A DNA stretch of 64,000 nt from Paracentrotus lividus (lineage: Eukaryota; Echinodermata; Echinoidea; Camarodonta; Echinidae), in assembly GCA_940671915.1 (NCBI GenBank), contig CALNVZ010002974.1, forward strand, positions 43,706,927 through 43,770,926, read 5' to 3'. The notes under the pieces were generated by a model. The model made no database searches and was not told the DNA's origin. It saw only the letters and a program-made list of their open reading frames with translations. Position 1 is the first letter of the stretch, and the number at the start of each line of letters is the position of its first letter. A program made the position numbers and the translations under genes. Of this stretch, positions 1-12,385 are shown one piece after another.

Positions 1-1959
1 GAATCCTTCTTTGCTCGGAGGACTTTATTTGTGCCCTCCCCCGTTCTATAAAAACCACAGCTCTTCAATTGAACTAAATACCATAGCGCAACCGAATAAT
101 TAACTCTGTTTTGAACATGTTGGAGGGCAGCTGATTTAGAAATTTACGTGGGAATTTATTTTAGAATATGTCCCTTTTTAATTTTTTCTCCTGTAGTTCT
201 GGGTCATGAAATAAGCTAGAAATGTCACTGTCGATACAAAAGGAGGATAAAGCTGGTTCTGGTATACAACAAAAATCCATTACCGATGATTTCTCTGAAG
301 TCACACCTGACAAATTTTTATTCATTTATTTGGTCTTTGGTTTGTCTGCAGGCATTATGGATGAAAGGTTCAAACTAATCAACAGATTTGTGTAGAGCTC
401 AAAGTGTTTTTCTGAAGAAATGAAATGATTCTCGTTTTGTTGGATGACAATGTTAATGCTCTTCGTGTTGAGGCCACACTACACTTCTTAATGTTTGAAC
501 AACTGACATGTAGTTGTACATAATATAAGGAGTATTTAATAGCAGAGCAATAAGGAGGCCGAATTTTTTACTTCAAAGGGACGAAGGTCGGGTGCCGGAG
601 AAACAGGGCACAACACACGAAGCGGTGATCCTGACAAGTAAGTTGAACTTTTAACTCCTCCATTAATATTTTTTCTTCGAGTTTAAATATATTTGATGGT
701 GTGCATTAATTTTTTCTTGAGAAATAAAGTCTTGATACCCACTCTTGATTATGTGCTTGGCATAAGCAGATAAGAATTGAGTATCATTAACCCGACGTAA
801 GCTGTGTTGGTTTTGTTTTTCATATTTGAACCTTTATCGTGCGTTACATTACCATGGGTAACTTGGATGGTATGCAATTGTAAATTTAACTCGAAAATAT
901 CAACATTGAACGGATTGATGATATAAAAGTGATGAATAGAGAATTAGAATAGGTCAACATTTAGGAAATAAAATTCATACCATAGGTGACAGTAAGTTCA
1001 GAATCCGACGTTATTCTATTCTCTCTTTTTTTTTTTTTTTTTTTTTTCATTGTCAAAATCACTTTAAATCATGTAAAGATTGTTTTCTTCTTTTGATAAT
1101 AGTAATGTTATTGTTGTATTTTGTTGCTGCTGTTGTTGTTTTCGTTGTTGCGTTTCGAATTTTTGAGGTGAGACTTGAACTTTGAAATGTGCTATTATCA
1201 TGAAGGGAGAATGTTCATTTTAACGAAAACACTAATACTACTTTAACAAACTAAGAGCAGATGTTATCTTGCTGCCAAAATTATCTTCAAGATGTGCATG
1301 AAGTGAGAAATGGAATACATAGACGTGACTGCAATTCCCAATGTGATGGCAATCAGTATTTGTGGGTGTGGTGGAGGTTTTGACGATATAATCGGGGAAA
1401 GAACAGATGACTTGACAACTGATATCAGCTATTATCCGACATAGCAATATAGATCATAGGCCTACGTAACTTTCGAGTACATGGTAGGCCTACATCATTT
1501 TGATATACACTAGTTTTCGTCTCATTTCGACGTCTCAATTCTAATGTTACGTGAATTTTACTTCCACAGATAATTTGGTAATTTAGTTGTTGATATAATT
1601 TTATGTCAAAGAGTCTTTATTCGCTTAAGACAAAACAACACCACTGCTCTTGACAGAATTATGCATTCATTTCAAATACTGACTCATTGGTAAAAAGAAA
1701 CAGCAGATGTTGGGGTAAGGCTTTACCGACATATCGAGGAATAATGAATGATTGCGCTTTACTCTGTCATTGTCCCATAGCATGCGAATTCCAACAGTAG
1801 GCCAATAAATTGTCTTCACACCAAAGCATATACTACATGTAGTATTTTTGTGTTTATAACCTGTACTTTGTGTCCAGTACTAATCTATTAGCTGTATTTT
1901 TTGTTTACTCTTGGCTCGGTCATTATCAGTTGTTGTCCTTACGATGTAGGTCTAACTGA
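1..1959. other. AT-rich DNA without a recognised gene
   Basis: No conserved protein was recognised on either strand. There are homopolymer T runs near 1025-1048 and AT-rich words throughout. A possible splice donor (CAAGTAAGT) lies near 636 after a GC-richer stretch at 545-635. Without a recognisable reading frame or partner exon it is not called as an exon. Confidence 0.5.
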
Positions 1960-2144
1960 AGGTGGCATCTCACGTTTTAAAAGACTCGGAGACATATCCG
2001 AGACGGAAAAAAACCCTCATAGTTATGAACTTGTTTGATTTTCCCGCGACCCTGGAGACGTCTCTGAGACGTCGCAGAGACACATCTCTGAGTCTAGTCT
2101 CAAACCCGTCTCAAATCCGTCCCATTGCAAATGAGATATCACCA
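1960..2144. mobile_element. MITE of the GGTGGTATCTCACTTCG family, diverged copy
   Basis: The left end reads GGTGGCATCTCACG and the right end GAGATATCACC, which are inverted repeats. The interior is rich in GAGACGTCTC-type words. The same ends and interior words occur at 9338-9590, 43989-44161 and 57031-57209. No transposase is encoded, so it is a non-autonomous TIR element; the superfamily is not known. Confidence 0.6.
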
Positions 2145-2310
2145 TAAACAGTTATAATTCATGTCAATTGCCTTAACCACAGATTTAATTGTTTTGGGCT
2201 GTAATACAGTAGTTTGCCAGTCCATAGACACAGACTGTATATTAGTGTATATCAGTGAACAGTATTAATTCAAGTTAAGCCTTGACCCTAACCTACGTGC
2301 CATGCTGCTA

Positions 2311-2563
2311 ATGCGGCGGTCACAACTCGTCGTAGGCTACAGGGCACGTGCCATCAACGTAGCCTGCGTCGCATGTACAATGCACACACAGGTCTTGAGT
2401 CAACTTCTGCGATTCCTGCGTTTCTGTAGTAAGGGTATTGTAAAAACTTCCTGCACGTCGTACATGCATTGCACCTACAAGGTACCTCCGCTGCACGAAT
2501 TTTCTACGAAATCCATCGTAGGGAGTTGCACGTCGAAGGTACGGCGAGTTGTGACCGCCGCAT
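2311..2563. mobile_element. 253-bp TGCGGCGG MITE, solo copy
   Basis: The terminal inverted repeats are about 20 bp: ATGCGGCGGTCACAACTCG on the left and its complement CGAGTTGTGACCGCCGCAT on the right. TA flanks both ends (2309-2310 and 2564-2565), consistent with a TA target duplication. Related copies sit at 41.1-41.4, 47.4-47.9, 50.1-50.3, 51.1-51.4 and 53.2-53.7 kb. ORFs crossing it are chance translations of the repeat; no transposase was found. Confidence 0.85.
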
Positions 2564-3177
2564 TAAATACATGGCATATACTACAACGTAGTTTCAAATT
2601 CCAGGCTGTGTTTTGCACATAATACACAAGGGCCTGGGTCAAAAAACTGTTGTTTGATCTTCCCAATGGCCAAATCATTTGCTTGAGTGGCTACGTATGG
2701 CCCCCAATATTACTGGGTCTACAAGATAAAAGCCGATATCATATTGTTAGTTTTAAAAAGATAAATAAATAAATAAAGTATTAAAAATAAAAAAAAAAAA
2801 CGAAAGGAAAGGGGGGAAAACCACAGAGGAAATTCAAAAGATTTCTTTCAGGATAGAAATGTAACCCTGCGGCACCAGACACTGAAAAGACACAAAAGTG
2901 GGAAATGGGAAAATATGTTTGTGTAATGAACTGTGATCCTAATTTTAGAATATTTACAATATTTAACCCTAAAAAGATCGGGCTACTTTTGCCATCTCAC
3001 AGCCAGGTTGCAATTTTGTGTTTGCCCCACCCCCTTCCTCTCCCACCCCTTTGGATCCTCTCGAAAAAGAATGAAACTTGGTATACATAATCACACACAT
3101 TTATGTTACTTATGCAGAATTTGCTTATTCTGTAAGAATTAAACAATTAAAAGATCGTTGCCATTTAAAAATTATCA

Positions 3178-3286
3178 TAAAAAAAGATGCTTAAGAAATG
3201 TTAAGCATCTTTTTATTAATAATGATACGACAATTTAAATTGTCGTATCATTGTCATAAAAAGATGCTTAACATTTCTTAAGCAAA
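3178..3286. repeat. nested palindrome cluster (three hairpins)
   Basis: A first hairpin has stem AGATGCTTAA and TTAAGCATCT around a 6-base loop (3184-3211). It is followed by an uninterrupted palindrome centred between 3236 and 3237, with 16-base arms (AATGATACGACAATTT and its complement). The third part (about 3258-3284) is the reverse complement of the first hairpin, so the whole block is one palindrome of about 105 bp. No coding role is evident. It could be a tiny foldback element. Confidence 0.8.
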
Positions 3287-3289
3287 AAA

Positions 3290-4543
3290 AAAAGAAAAGA
3301 AAAATCTTTTGTTGCTTTTGTATTTATTGATTTGTAAATTTCGTAGTATTTTCTCGCTTTTCTTTTTGTTTGTTTGTTTGATCGATTGTTTGATTTCCTT
3401 TCTTTTTGAACGGTTCACATACTTCTTCATACGGCCCCATATTTGATATATATAATCAATCAATTTAATAATCGATCAATCAATACGATAATATTGTTTG
3501 TATTCAGTGAGTAATACGTAATCAAATTAATGTAGGACAATAATAATAAAAGCAAAAAACAAAACAACAAAAACACTTTCACCCAAAATAACGCGAATGG
3601 TCACGTGACATGACTCATTACCCCTATCATGTGACTCTGAAGTTTCGATGCATTGATTCCTTTATCAATTTCATAGTCCAAATATCTATTTCTTTGATTG
3701 ATAAAGTATCAAGCAAGGCGGAAGTATGGTTGGTTTACAATAATGTACAAACACGAGTTGATCCCTGGCACCCAGCTTTCATTTCAATGATAAATTAAAG
3801 AGATTAGTCTGAAGAATAGTTCGGAAAAGGAATTGTAATTTCCAGTCGTTTAAGGTTATTCGTTATCCTTTAATAACAGGATTGCAGGTAGGCATGCAAT
3901 TCAGTATTCTGGATTTCTAATGAATTTGTAAAATTTAAGCGCCCCCTTTGATATTAACAGAACAAGTGAAATGGCTTTAGGGCACGGCTCCTCCTGTGCA
4001 CATCCCATTTTGTCAAACCGCCCCCACTCCCCTCCCCCTCCCCTCCCTCCCACTCCGCCACTAGGAAAATGGTCTGCTTACATAATACATTAAAAAGCAA
4101 TTTGTTGGTTTCGCAGTATTATAGGTAACCCTATACTTTAGAAAACAATAATGAATGGCATGAACGAATTTAAGAAATTCAATGGTTGTTTATATATTAC
4201 TCAAGTTTTGTTCTTGTTTTTAGTATTATTATTATCCTTATCATTTACTTCGACCATCACCCCCTGCTTTGACTAAGCGGTTGGTAGTACCTTTATCATA
4301 TCTGAATATGACTGAATAGAATAATTATGTGGGATGTGGAGGCGTCATCCAAAACGTTTCTATATTCCCTACCCAATTACTAAGTGAACTAAATTGAAAA
4401 ACCTGAACTTGACATGACCTTTGACATGGTGAATATCAATGACAAATACCAATACATATGCCTCTCATTATCTAACTGGCACGTTCTAGTTCAATAATAG
4501 AAGGAAATAATGTAGGAAAGAGAGAGGTATTATTTTGCACCCA

Positions 4544-4579
<36 letters not shown>

Positions 4580-5100
4580 GGAAAAATTGTCAAAAATGAA
4601 AAGGAAAAGGGCAAAAATACTCGGAATAGACCTCTGAACGAATTATTCAATACAAGATTATTTTTTTTTTTCATTTCATTCTTTTTTTGCCTCTGGGTCA
4701 GGTTCGGCTGAACAGGCATTCTATGCTGCGAGAGCAAAACTTGCCGAACGGCGCCCTCCTTTTCTTGTATTGTTTGTTCAGGGGTGTTAGGCAGTCGCTT
4801 CTTTTGATCTTTTAATAAATAAATATTGAAGTTTATCATTATAGTTATATGACACATTAATCTACTTTTATGGACCTAGTACGTGGTTCTGATAATAATT
4901 TCATAGCAGTATGCACTGGACCCCATCCAATGAAATGAAGGTAAGACCCAAGTGTAGCGATTCCGGGGGTGGACAGGGGGGGGGGTGGTTGTCCCCTCAG
5001 ATATTTTGAAGACTGGAAAACAAAAATGTAAGGTAAATACTACAATATTCCCAGGACTAAATATCCAATTCCACTCGTCAACTGCCGCTCTAAAAATTTA
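3290..5100. other. AT-rich DNA, no gene recognised
   Basis: The stretch holds poly-A/T tracts (about 4543-4576) and a C-rich tract near 4020-4060. No coding sequence, RNA gene or clear transposon end was seen. Confidence 0.5.
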
Positions 5101-5122
5101 GTTCAGTTCAGTTCAGTTCAGT
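5100..5122. repeat. short GTTCA tandem repeat
   Basis: About four tandem GTTCA pentamers precede a TTTATTTATTTCACA stretch. The neighbouring AT-rich sequence up to about 5270 could be the reversed 3' tail of a non-LTR element, but no protein remnant supports this. Confidence 0.5.
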
Positions 5123-5447
5123 TTTATTTATTTCACATCCATTAAAAATAAAAATACATATTTACAAATATTTGAATAAACAATGCAACATAGATATATA
5201 ATACAAACAATTTTTACATAGTATATAACATAACAATTAACAATATATAAAAGAAGAGGGGGAAAAAAAATCAACATTTGTGGTGGTCAAAACTGCTTGA
5301 AATCTTTGTTGATATATTATATATTCGCCAAAACACAATCCAAGCGGGCGATGCATGACCCAGCACCATCCCACCCCCTCACATTAATATTAATAAATTC
5401 TTCATATTTGCATGTTTCACATTGGCATTGTCTTTAGAAAATCTAGA

Positions 5448-5557
5448 AAACAGGCTAAAAATCACAAATGTATGGTCCTTTTTGCGTTTTTGTACACGGT
5501 TGCTGAAAAAAAAGTGGGGGGGGGCTGAAGCTGTCAGCCCCAGGCTCCGCGCCCCTG
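5448..5557. mobile_element. partial copy of the CAGGGGC-ended small MITE
   Basis: It shares AACAGGCTAAAAATCACAAA, a TGTACACGGT-GCTGAAAAAA segment, a G-run, CTGAAGC and the end GGCTCCGCGCCCCTG with the complete element at 33176-33352, in opposite orientation. The left end is missing or too diverged to recognise. Confidence 0.6.
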
Positions 5558-5725
5558 TAAACAGGGCTGGTCATAATAGATAGTGTTTACGAACTTTAGA
5601 TCTTATGAAATCAAGGTTGCTTGATTTTTACCCCCCCCCATCTTTTCCGCATTCCTCATATAGTCCACCTAATTCTGTTTTTGCAGGCAATCATGTTAAA
5701 CTATCTTCCTTTGGCCCTATTTCGC

Positions 5726-5761
<36 letters not shown>

Positions 5762-6296
5762 GTCTTTTGCATGAGCACGTGTTGATCTTTTCTTGAGCAA
5801 TCAGGATAAAATATTCGTGAAATTAATGGCTCTAATCCAGAAAAAGTTATCGTTTGTTACATGTTATTCGACTTCAATACAACGTCTTATCGACTTAAAA
5901 TCCATGATAAATACAAAAAAGTACATTCAAACATTTTTCACAGGAAGAGGATTAAGAAAAAAAAATCGTATGGCAACTGAACAGGTAATTCTCATCAAAT
6001 GTACATTATGAAGAAAACCAATTATTCCAGTATTATCACGATGTGCTATATATCTTTGTATTAACTGAATCTTCCATTTTCACCTGAATACCCTTATTAT
6101 GATTGAAAACTTCAGGACAGATCCCTGCTTCATGAAAATATAAAATAATAGGGGGATATGAAATTTTAATATGAATTTAGGTCACGAAAGAGGCGCATGC
6201 ACCCCAAACTCATTTTACTATGTCGTCAGATACGCACCCTCTTAAAATTAATTTTATATCAGTTTTTAAATTTTTTTTTTTTTTTTCAGATCCATA

Positions 6297-7142
6297 TACC
6301 GAGTGAGTCAGAAGAAACTTTACACCTCGAAAAATGTCAATGAAAAGAAAACCAATTCATAAACCCCAAATTATTATACATATTCCGAAAGAGTAACTCC
6401 TCCCGCATCTTTTGATACCAATTTTGTGTGTTATATCTTTACGCTTGGATAAACACGGCGCATTGTTTGCGAACATGTAAATTTCGAATTGTGCAAAAGT
6501 GGGAGTAAAATCAAAACAACAAAAGCTATCAAAAAAGCAACTCCATCCTGATTAATATAGCATAACTTTTTAACAAAAATGTCGTGCGGTAAATAACTTG
6601 ACAATGGCGTTGTTATACATATCGAATCATTTTGTGTGAAAATAAAATAGATATGTGGAGTCAAGCATAAGTGAGCACACGTCAAAGACAAAATAATCAT
6701 TTTTAAAAAGTATTAAGAGGCCTTTTTAGGTCTGTCAGTGACAGTTTACTTTTTGATGTGTACTAATTCATGGATTACTTGATGAATCAATCTGATTTTT
6801 ATACAGAATCTAGTCGATAACTGTAGCAACAACATTGTCAAGTTATTTGGCTCAAAACATTTTTGTTCAAAAGTTATGCTATTTTATTCATGATGGAGTT
6901 GCTTCTTTGTCAGCTTTTGTTGTTTCAATTTCATCCCCACCCTTGCACAATTCGATATTTAAATGTTCGCAAACAATGCGTCGTGTTCATCCAAGCGTAA
7001 AGACATACCACACAAAAAGGGAAACAGAAGATGCGGGAGGAGTTACTCTTTCAGAATATGTATAATAATTTGGGGTTTACAAATTGTTTTTTTTTTCATT
7101 GAAATTTTTCTAGGTGTAAAGTTTTTTCTGACTCACTCGGTA
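6297..7142. mobile_element. 846-bp foldback MITE (TACCGAGTGAGT family)
   Basis: The ends are TACCGAGTGAGTCAGAAGAA and its complement, flanked by TA at 6295-6296 and 7143-7144. The inverted repeats are very long: sequence from about 6297 to 6610 pairs with about 6835 to 7142 and leaves a short unpaired centre, so almost the whole element folds back on itself. No transposase is present. The same family is found, with other MITEs nested in it, at 46022 onward and as the mirrored copy ending at 55167. Confidence 0.85.
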
Positions 7143-7889
7143 TAGCACTACTATACCTTTAACGATAGAGTATGAATGGAACACAGCTTGCAGTTCAAAA
7201 AGATCAACTTCACATTTCAATAGTGGAATTTACACAAGTTGGAATACCCAAAGGTTCAGACCATTACCTCGTTCTTGCGGTCTAGATTAAATTTCTTTGC
7301 AATTATTTGTCAACTTGTCCACTCCCCCAAACATGCCAAAGCTATGTGTGCCTGCCATAAATCTGTGTGAGCGAGGACTAGATTGGAAATGTGCGTCATG
7401 AATCTCAGGATTACCATTTATGGGTTTGATTATAATCATCAATCTTGAACGTCATATTGAGGAATTACCATAACGGACAACTAATTATGAAGGTAAGTAA
7501 TTATGACGTTAAGGTGATATCATCCCCCCCCCCCCTCCCCAATTCAAGCGGTCAACCACACACGTATGCTCGTTTCCGATTTATCGGGAAATAGTTATAC
7601 TCAGTAGGGGAAAAATCCAGAAAAAATCATGAAATAGGGGTCTTGTAGCATCCCCCCGACTATTTCATTAGGAGTAATTTCAATTATTTAATAAAAAATC
7701 CTGAAATAGACTCCCAAATATAGTCCAAAACCTGTCAAAAGGGGGTAATTTTGTTCTGCTCCCCTCCAAAAGCCTGTGATAAGGGTTTTGTTTTGTTTTT
7801 TTCTTCTAAAAATCCTAAACGAGCTATTACGTGTACATGGTTGATGGCAATATAAAGCAGTATTTGGGGAAAGTGCCTAAAACCTCGAT
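7143..7889. other. no gene recognised
   Basis: AT-rich sequence with a C run near 7527-7540. No conserved coding or transposon feature was seen. Confidence 0.4.
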
Positions 7890-8815
7890 GTTTTTCAATT
7901 TTATTTTTTTAAATTTTTTATTAAAACATCTTTATACAGGATTACAAGTTCAGAATATACTGTTTTTCAATAAGGTCCTGTTAACATATTAAAAAGACAT
8001 GAATAACATCATTTATCAACACATGATCAAAAACAACATTATAATGCATATTACGAATTACTAATAGAAAATTTGAAATTGATAATCATGTAAAATAACT
8101 AAACAAAATACAAAGATGTCATTTTAACAAAGATATATTAGAATAGTTACTTTAATTTTAATGATTGAATTAAAAAGTAATGATCAGTGGAATTTATGAT
8201 ATAAAAGATTTTAAACAACATATAATTGGATCAATGAGAGAGGCAAGTTTCGTTAAGAATGGTAATTTGAGCTTTGAGAACAGATAAAAAGGCAGTATTT
8301 AAATTTCGTTTAAGATAAGATCATATTTTGAATTTCATCTCCTTATACATGCGTTTAAAAGTGTCAATAGATGAAACGTTTTGTAAAATTGATGGTAGAT
8401 TATTCCATATCTTACCCCCCGCATATTTGAAACTTAGTAAAACATTCAAGAGTTGGCTTGGGTAAAACTACATTAAGCGAGTCAGAATATCGTGTATTTA
8501 CATCGTGCCTATCACAGACCATTTCTATCTCATTACACATTCTCACAGGTGCTTTCCCATGGATACAATTGTACATAATGCAAGAAAGGAAATAATCTCT
8601 TCTTTCGTCAACGTTTGCCATTCTAACGATTGAATTATATCCAAGCTATTGGTTTTGTAACATTGAATGATATTCAAATTGCAATTTATTGGATTTAGCT
8701 CATTTGCCATCATGATTATGAACACATAGGTCAGTCTGGTATTCCTTAAAAATTGTAGTCTACTTGCTTGCTTTACTTTCGAGATATCTACGATTTTATA
8801 CTCAAAGTTTCTAAC
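7890..8815 (-). mobile_element. LINE 3' end fragment (CR1/L2-like reverse transcriptase C-terminus)
   Basis: Read on the minus strand, the fragment carries the familiar C-terminal region of CR1/L2/Jockey-type reverse transcriptases. RLQFLRN is followed by SLDIIQSLEWQTL (about 8610-8700), then RRDYFLSCIMYNCIHGKAP (about 8545-8600) and SSIDTFKRMYKEM near 8340-8380, preceded by KIWNNLPSILQNV. The pieces fall in different frames, so the copy is decayed by small indels and truncated at its 5' side. An AT-rich 3' untranslated region runs to about 7890. The clade assignment rests on these motifs only. Confidence 0.65.
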
Positions 8816-9337
8816 CCGCCCCGAGACGCTTTACAAAACCGCGTGCGTTTTAACGCACGTGGTTTTCACCGCATTTCCTGTTGTCAAGTCCCCGTGCCTA
8901 CCGGGCGGCTAAGCTTGCAATGGAGCGGTATAAATTAATCATGCGCGGCCGTATCCTCGGCCGCGTTTGAAATTTCACTGTTTTAAGATAGTAAATGACT
9001 TCCATTTGATCTGAAACTTGCAGTGGTTTGTTTTTACGGTCAGAGCGATAGCATTCTTTTCATTTCGATCTCTTTTGCACTTGTTTTTGGAAGTTACTAA
9101 ATCCCTTTAACGATGCGTGCAGCTCTCTTTTGTAAACGTAAAAGAATGGTTTTGTTTCTTGAAGAGCAGTTCCCCCAGACTGAGCATGAATAATCAAAAA
9201 CCGGTTGTATTGTGCATTTATAGACTACATTTCATGTGGTTGGTGAAAGTGAATATGGTCCTTTTATTATTATTTTTGTGTGTGTGTGTGTGTGTGGAAG
9301 TATTGGAGGATAGGATTAAGTAATGTGTGATCCCTAA
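8816..9337. other. GC-richer stretch and TG microsatellite, no gene recognised
   Basis: At 8820-8970 the base composition is GC-richer, with short palindromes such as CGCGGCCG. A TG dinucleotide repeat lies at about 9279-9297. No RNA gene or ORF could be supported. Confidence 0.5.
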
Positions 9338-9590
9338 GGGTGCTATCTCACTTCGCGGAAACGAAATTGAGACAGATTTGCCCGCATGGCATTGCACTAC
9401 ATCTGTCTCCGCGACGGATTTTTCAGGCCACAGGAGACAGATCTAGTACAATTACATGCTGGCTAATCCGTCTTTTATGTCACGTAACCTTTTGTACGTT
9501 GCACAAAAGATTTCGTAGCGGAAAAAGCTAGTAAAATGCCATGCCGGCAAATTTGTCTCAATTTTGTTTCCGCGAAGTGAGATACCACCC
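9338..9590. mobile_element. 253-bp MITE with 43-bp TIRs (TATCTCACTTCGCGG family)
   Basis: The left end begins GGGTGCTATCTCACTTCGCG and the right end is its complement, with matching inverted sequence for about 43 bases. The interior repeats the GAGACAGATTTG and CTGTCTCC words found in the family. It encodes no transposase. No convincing target duplication was seen for this copy; the related copy at 57031 appears to be flanked by TA. Confidence 0.8.
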
Positions 9591-12260
9591 TTTCTTAGAA
9601 TGGGTGGATTTTATAGGGCCCAAGGCATGTTCTCCATATTCTATCTTTATGCATGGATCCTACTGAGACTGATCCATGATTTATGTATACCACCAAATCA
9701 TAATCATACAGTAGATCTATAAGGCCACATGTCATGAGTTGGGTGGAAAATGCGTTACATGTCCCCAAAATTGTAGAAATGTACATCGTCACAATCAAAC
9801 ATCTCTAGTTTCTTAGTAGTAAGTCAGACATGTATAAAAGTATATATATTTTGAAAGCAGAGATTGAAAGGAGGATGATTAACATATTTTTGTGCCTGTA
9901 TAGGTGTGTCGTAAAAGCTATACAGAGTGTTAAAGGAAAAAATGGTTTGAAAAACTTCACAATTTTACCGGCGAACAATTTCTTAATCTTTTCACCAAAT
10001 GAAATGAATCATCGTGGATTGTGTAAATAAGACGCTATGCTTCTAAAAAAATTTATAAACTTGTAACACAAAATTATTTTTTCTAACCGCGCTACAGGGT
10101 GTCAAAAAAGAAGAAAAAATAGTGCAAAAAGGGCAGAAATCCTGTCTTTTACACTTGGATTACAACTCAAACAAAGTTTATTGCAAGTAATATGTTTCCA
10201 CTTAATTGTGTTTTTACATGCATGCAAAGAAAATGGCGAAAAAATGACAATTATTGTTATAAAATTGCATGTGACAATTTTTGATGCCTGCAATGCATTG
10301 TCTATAAGGATGTGTGCATTAAGTTTGTTTGAATTGATTAATTGATTAAATTACTTTTGAAAAATCTTCTTCACATTTATCTAGAACCACATAAATTCCC
10401 AAGAGAATGATATATCACTCAACCCATAAGACCAATTGGCTGCAAAGATATAACGCAGCAAACAATAAGAAAGTAACGAAAATGGGAATTCCCTATGCTT
10501 TAACACGTGCCTCCACCGTAGGATCCTCCACCCCTTACCCTACTCCACTAAAAGTATCTTTGTATTATGAGCATAACGAAGCTGAAACTTCACAGACATG
10601 TAGCCTGATAAATAACCTACAATATGAATTATTGCACAGCTTGTGACTGTACATCATTTTCATGCTATGTGAAAAAATGTGATAATTTTCCCTCCAAAAT
10701 GTAACGCCTCCACCCTTATACAATACCCCAACTTGTGACACATGGCCATAAAAATTTGCTCACGTCATAAACCTCCGTTGGGAAATTCTACATAAAAACA
10801 TTTGACAATTATTGTAAACCGAAAAAAATACAAATATAGGGCATATGACAACATTGAGCATGAAGAACAATTACTTCATAATTATGTTGATTTGAAATCC
10901 CTTTTCTCCATAAAAACATTTCCTCTGGAATTTCTTCCCTCATGAAGTTCAATGATGATAAGTATAGATAACCCCTTGGCGGAAATTTGCATGAGAATGT
11001 ATCGGTCATTTCTAATTTACAGCGACCATCACTGGAAAATCATTTAGGGAAACCAGTCGGGTTTGCCCTCCAAAAAAAAACACAACAAAAAAAAAAAAAG
11101 GAAAAGAAAAAAGAAAAATGCATGTCACCCTCCCGGATATAATGAACTATAATGAACTCGATAATTTTATTTTGTTCTATTTATTTAAAGGTGGTATTTG
11201 GGGGAACATGTACTTTGTCTGCTTATGTTATTTGGTACAATGTTTATGTCGCGCCATAGTGCGGTGACCGTTTAGAAGCCAATATTTATTCCCACTTCTG
11301 ATGGTACATCTCATTATAAAACATATAACTTGGGCCATGAATGTGAATGCGAATGGGATAAAATCAAATAACAAACAAAGAAAAAAGAATAGCAAAAGAA
11401 AAGAAACAGCTAAAAAAAATACTTTAAAAAAAGCATTTGGCATAATGTTTACAACTTTTTTTACCACGACCCGCAATCAATATACATGTAGTAATTGCAC
11501 ACTTTTGTTTTGCACGTTTCCGTGTCTAAGTCACAACAGATATCACAATTATTGTTTGTGATATTGAGCACCTGGCATGAACTATTTGAACCGATGGACG
11601 TATGATGTAATAATTTTTAAAAAAGAGGTCATGTGACACTGACCAACCAATCACGATGCTTTCTTATATAATATATGATATATCGATAGCAATGCTTCCG
11701 TTTAGCAGAATGTTTATCACAGTCCCCTGAAAGTATGGAAACGATTCAGCTCCCTCGGTCACGCATAGGGTACCTCGACAAGCACCACATTTCCTTCCGC
11801 ACAAAAAGTAAATTCTATGATTTTATTTTGTTTATTTACAGTGATAGATAAACCTCTTACTGATAGTGACCCATTTTCCTATTGGAATTCAGGATAATAT
11901 TGATTTGATACCATATAAGGTCATTGTTATTTTGTACAAAAGGTGTTTTAAATAGGTGAATATAATTATTAGAGTGTTAAAGTTAAAAAAAAAAAAAAAT
12001 GTCTCTATGCGAGACCGAAGTTATCTAAACCTTGCGTGGGCCCTTATAGCCGTTGCATTATAAAAGGTATAGGCCTAGATATATCTTTTGAGATAACTAT
12101 TAATGGTACAATGTATAATTTAGTTTGAAAATCAGCCTAAAATGTCTTAAGAAGAAAACTACTTATAGGTATTTTTAACATTTGTTATTTCGCTATGAAT
12201 GTATTTCGCAGCGAATTGATGAATAAAATATTACCATTCATGTAAGCATAAGTATCATCA
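9591..12260. other. long AT-rich intergenic stretch
   Basis: No protein family, RNA gene or transposon terminus was recognised. Short ORFs here are not supported by composition or homology. Confidence 0.45.
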
Positions 12261-12261
12261 T

Positions 12262-12385
12262 TAGACTTTATTGCTCAGAATGTTGCATTCTGGGTAAGGA
12301 AACGTGCCAGATTTAGTAGTTGAGGCCTGGAGGTGGCGCTATCCAGTCAGGGCTGCTGTTTCGTATTGGCTTTAAAGCAGGGACC
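12262..12385 (+). repeat. interspersed repeat family R1, partial copy
   Basis: The segment GCTCAGAATGTTGCATTCTG, then TAGTAGTTGAGG, GGTGGCGCTAT and TTCGTATTGGCTTTAAAG matches sequences at 25.1, 29.4 and 34.9 kb (reverse). It is a dispersed repeat of unknown class. Only the 3' part of the unit is recognisable here. Confidence 0.7.

Noticed and set aside
545-636. Possible exon with a donor CAAGTAAGT
   Set aside because: No acceptor, frame or homology to support it.
8820-8970. GC-rich stretch considered as an RNA gene
   Set aside because: No tRNA boxes, snRNA or rRNA signature could be recognised.
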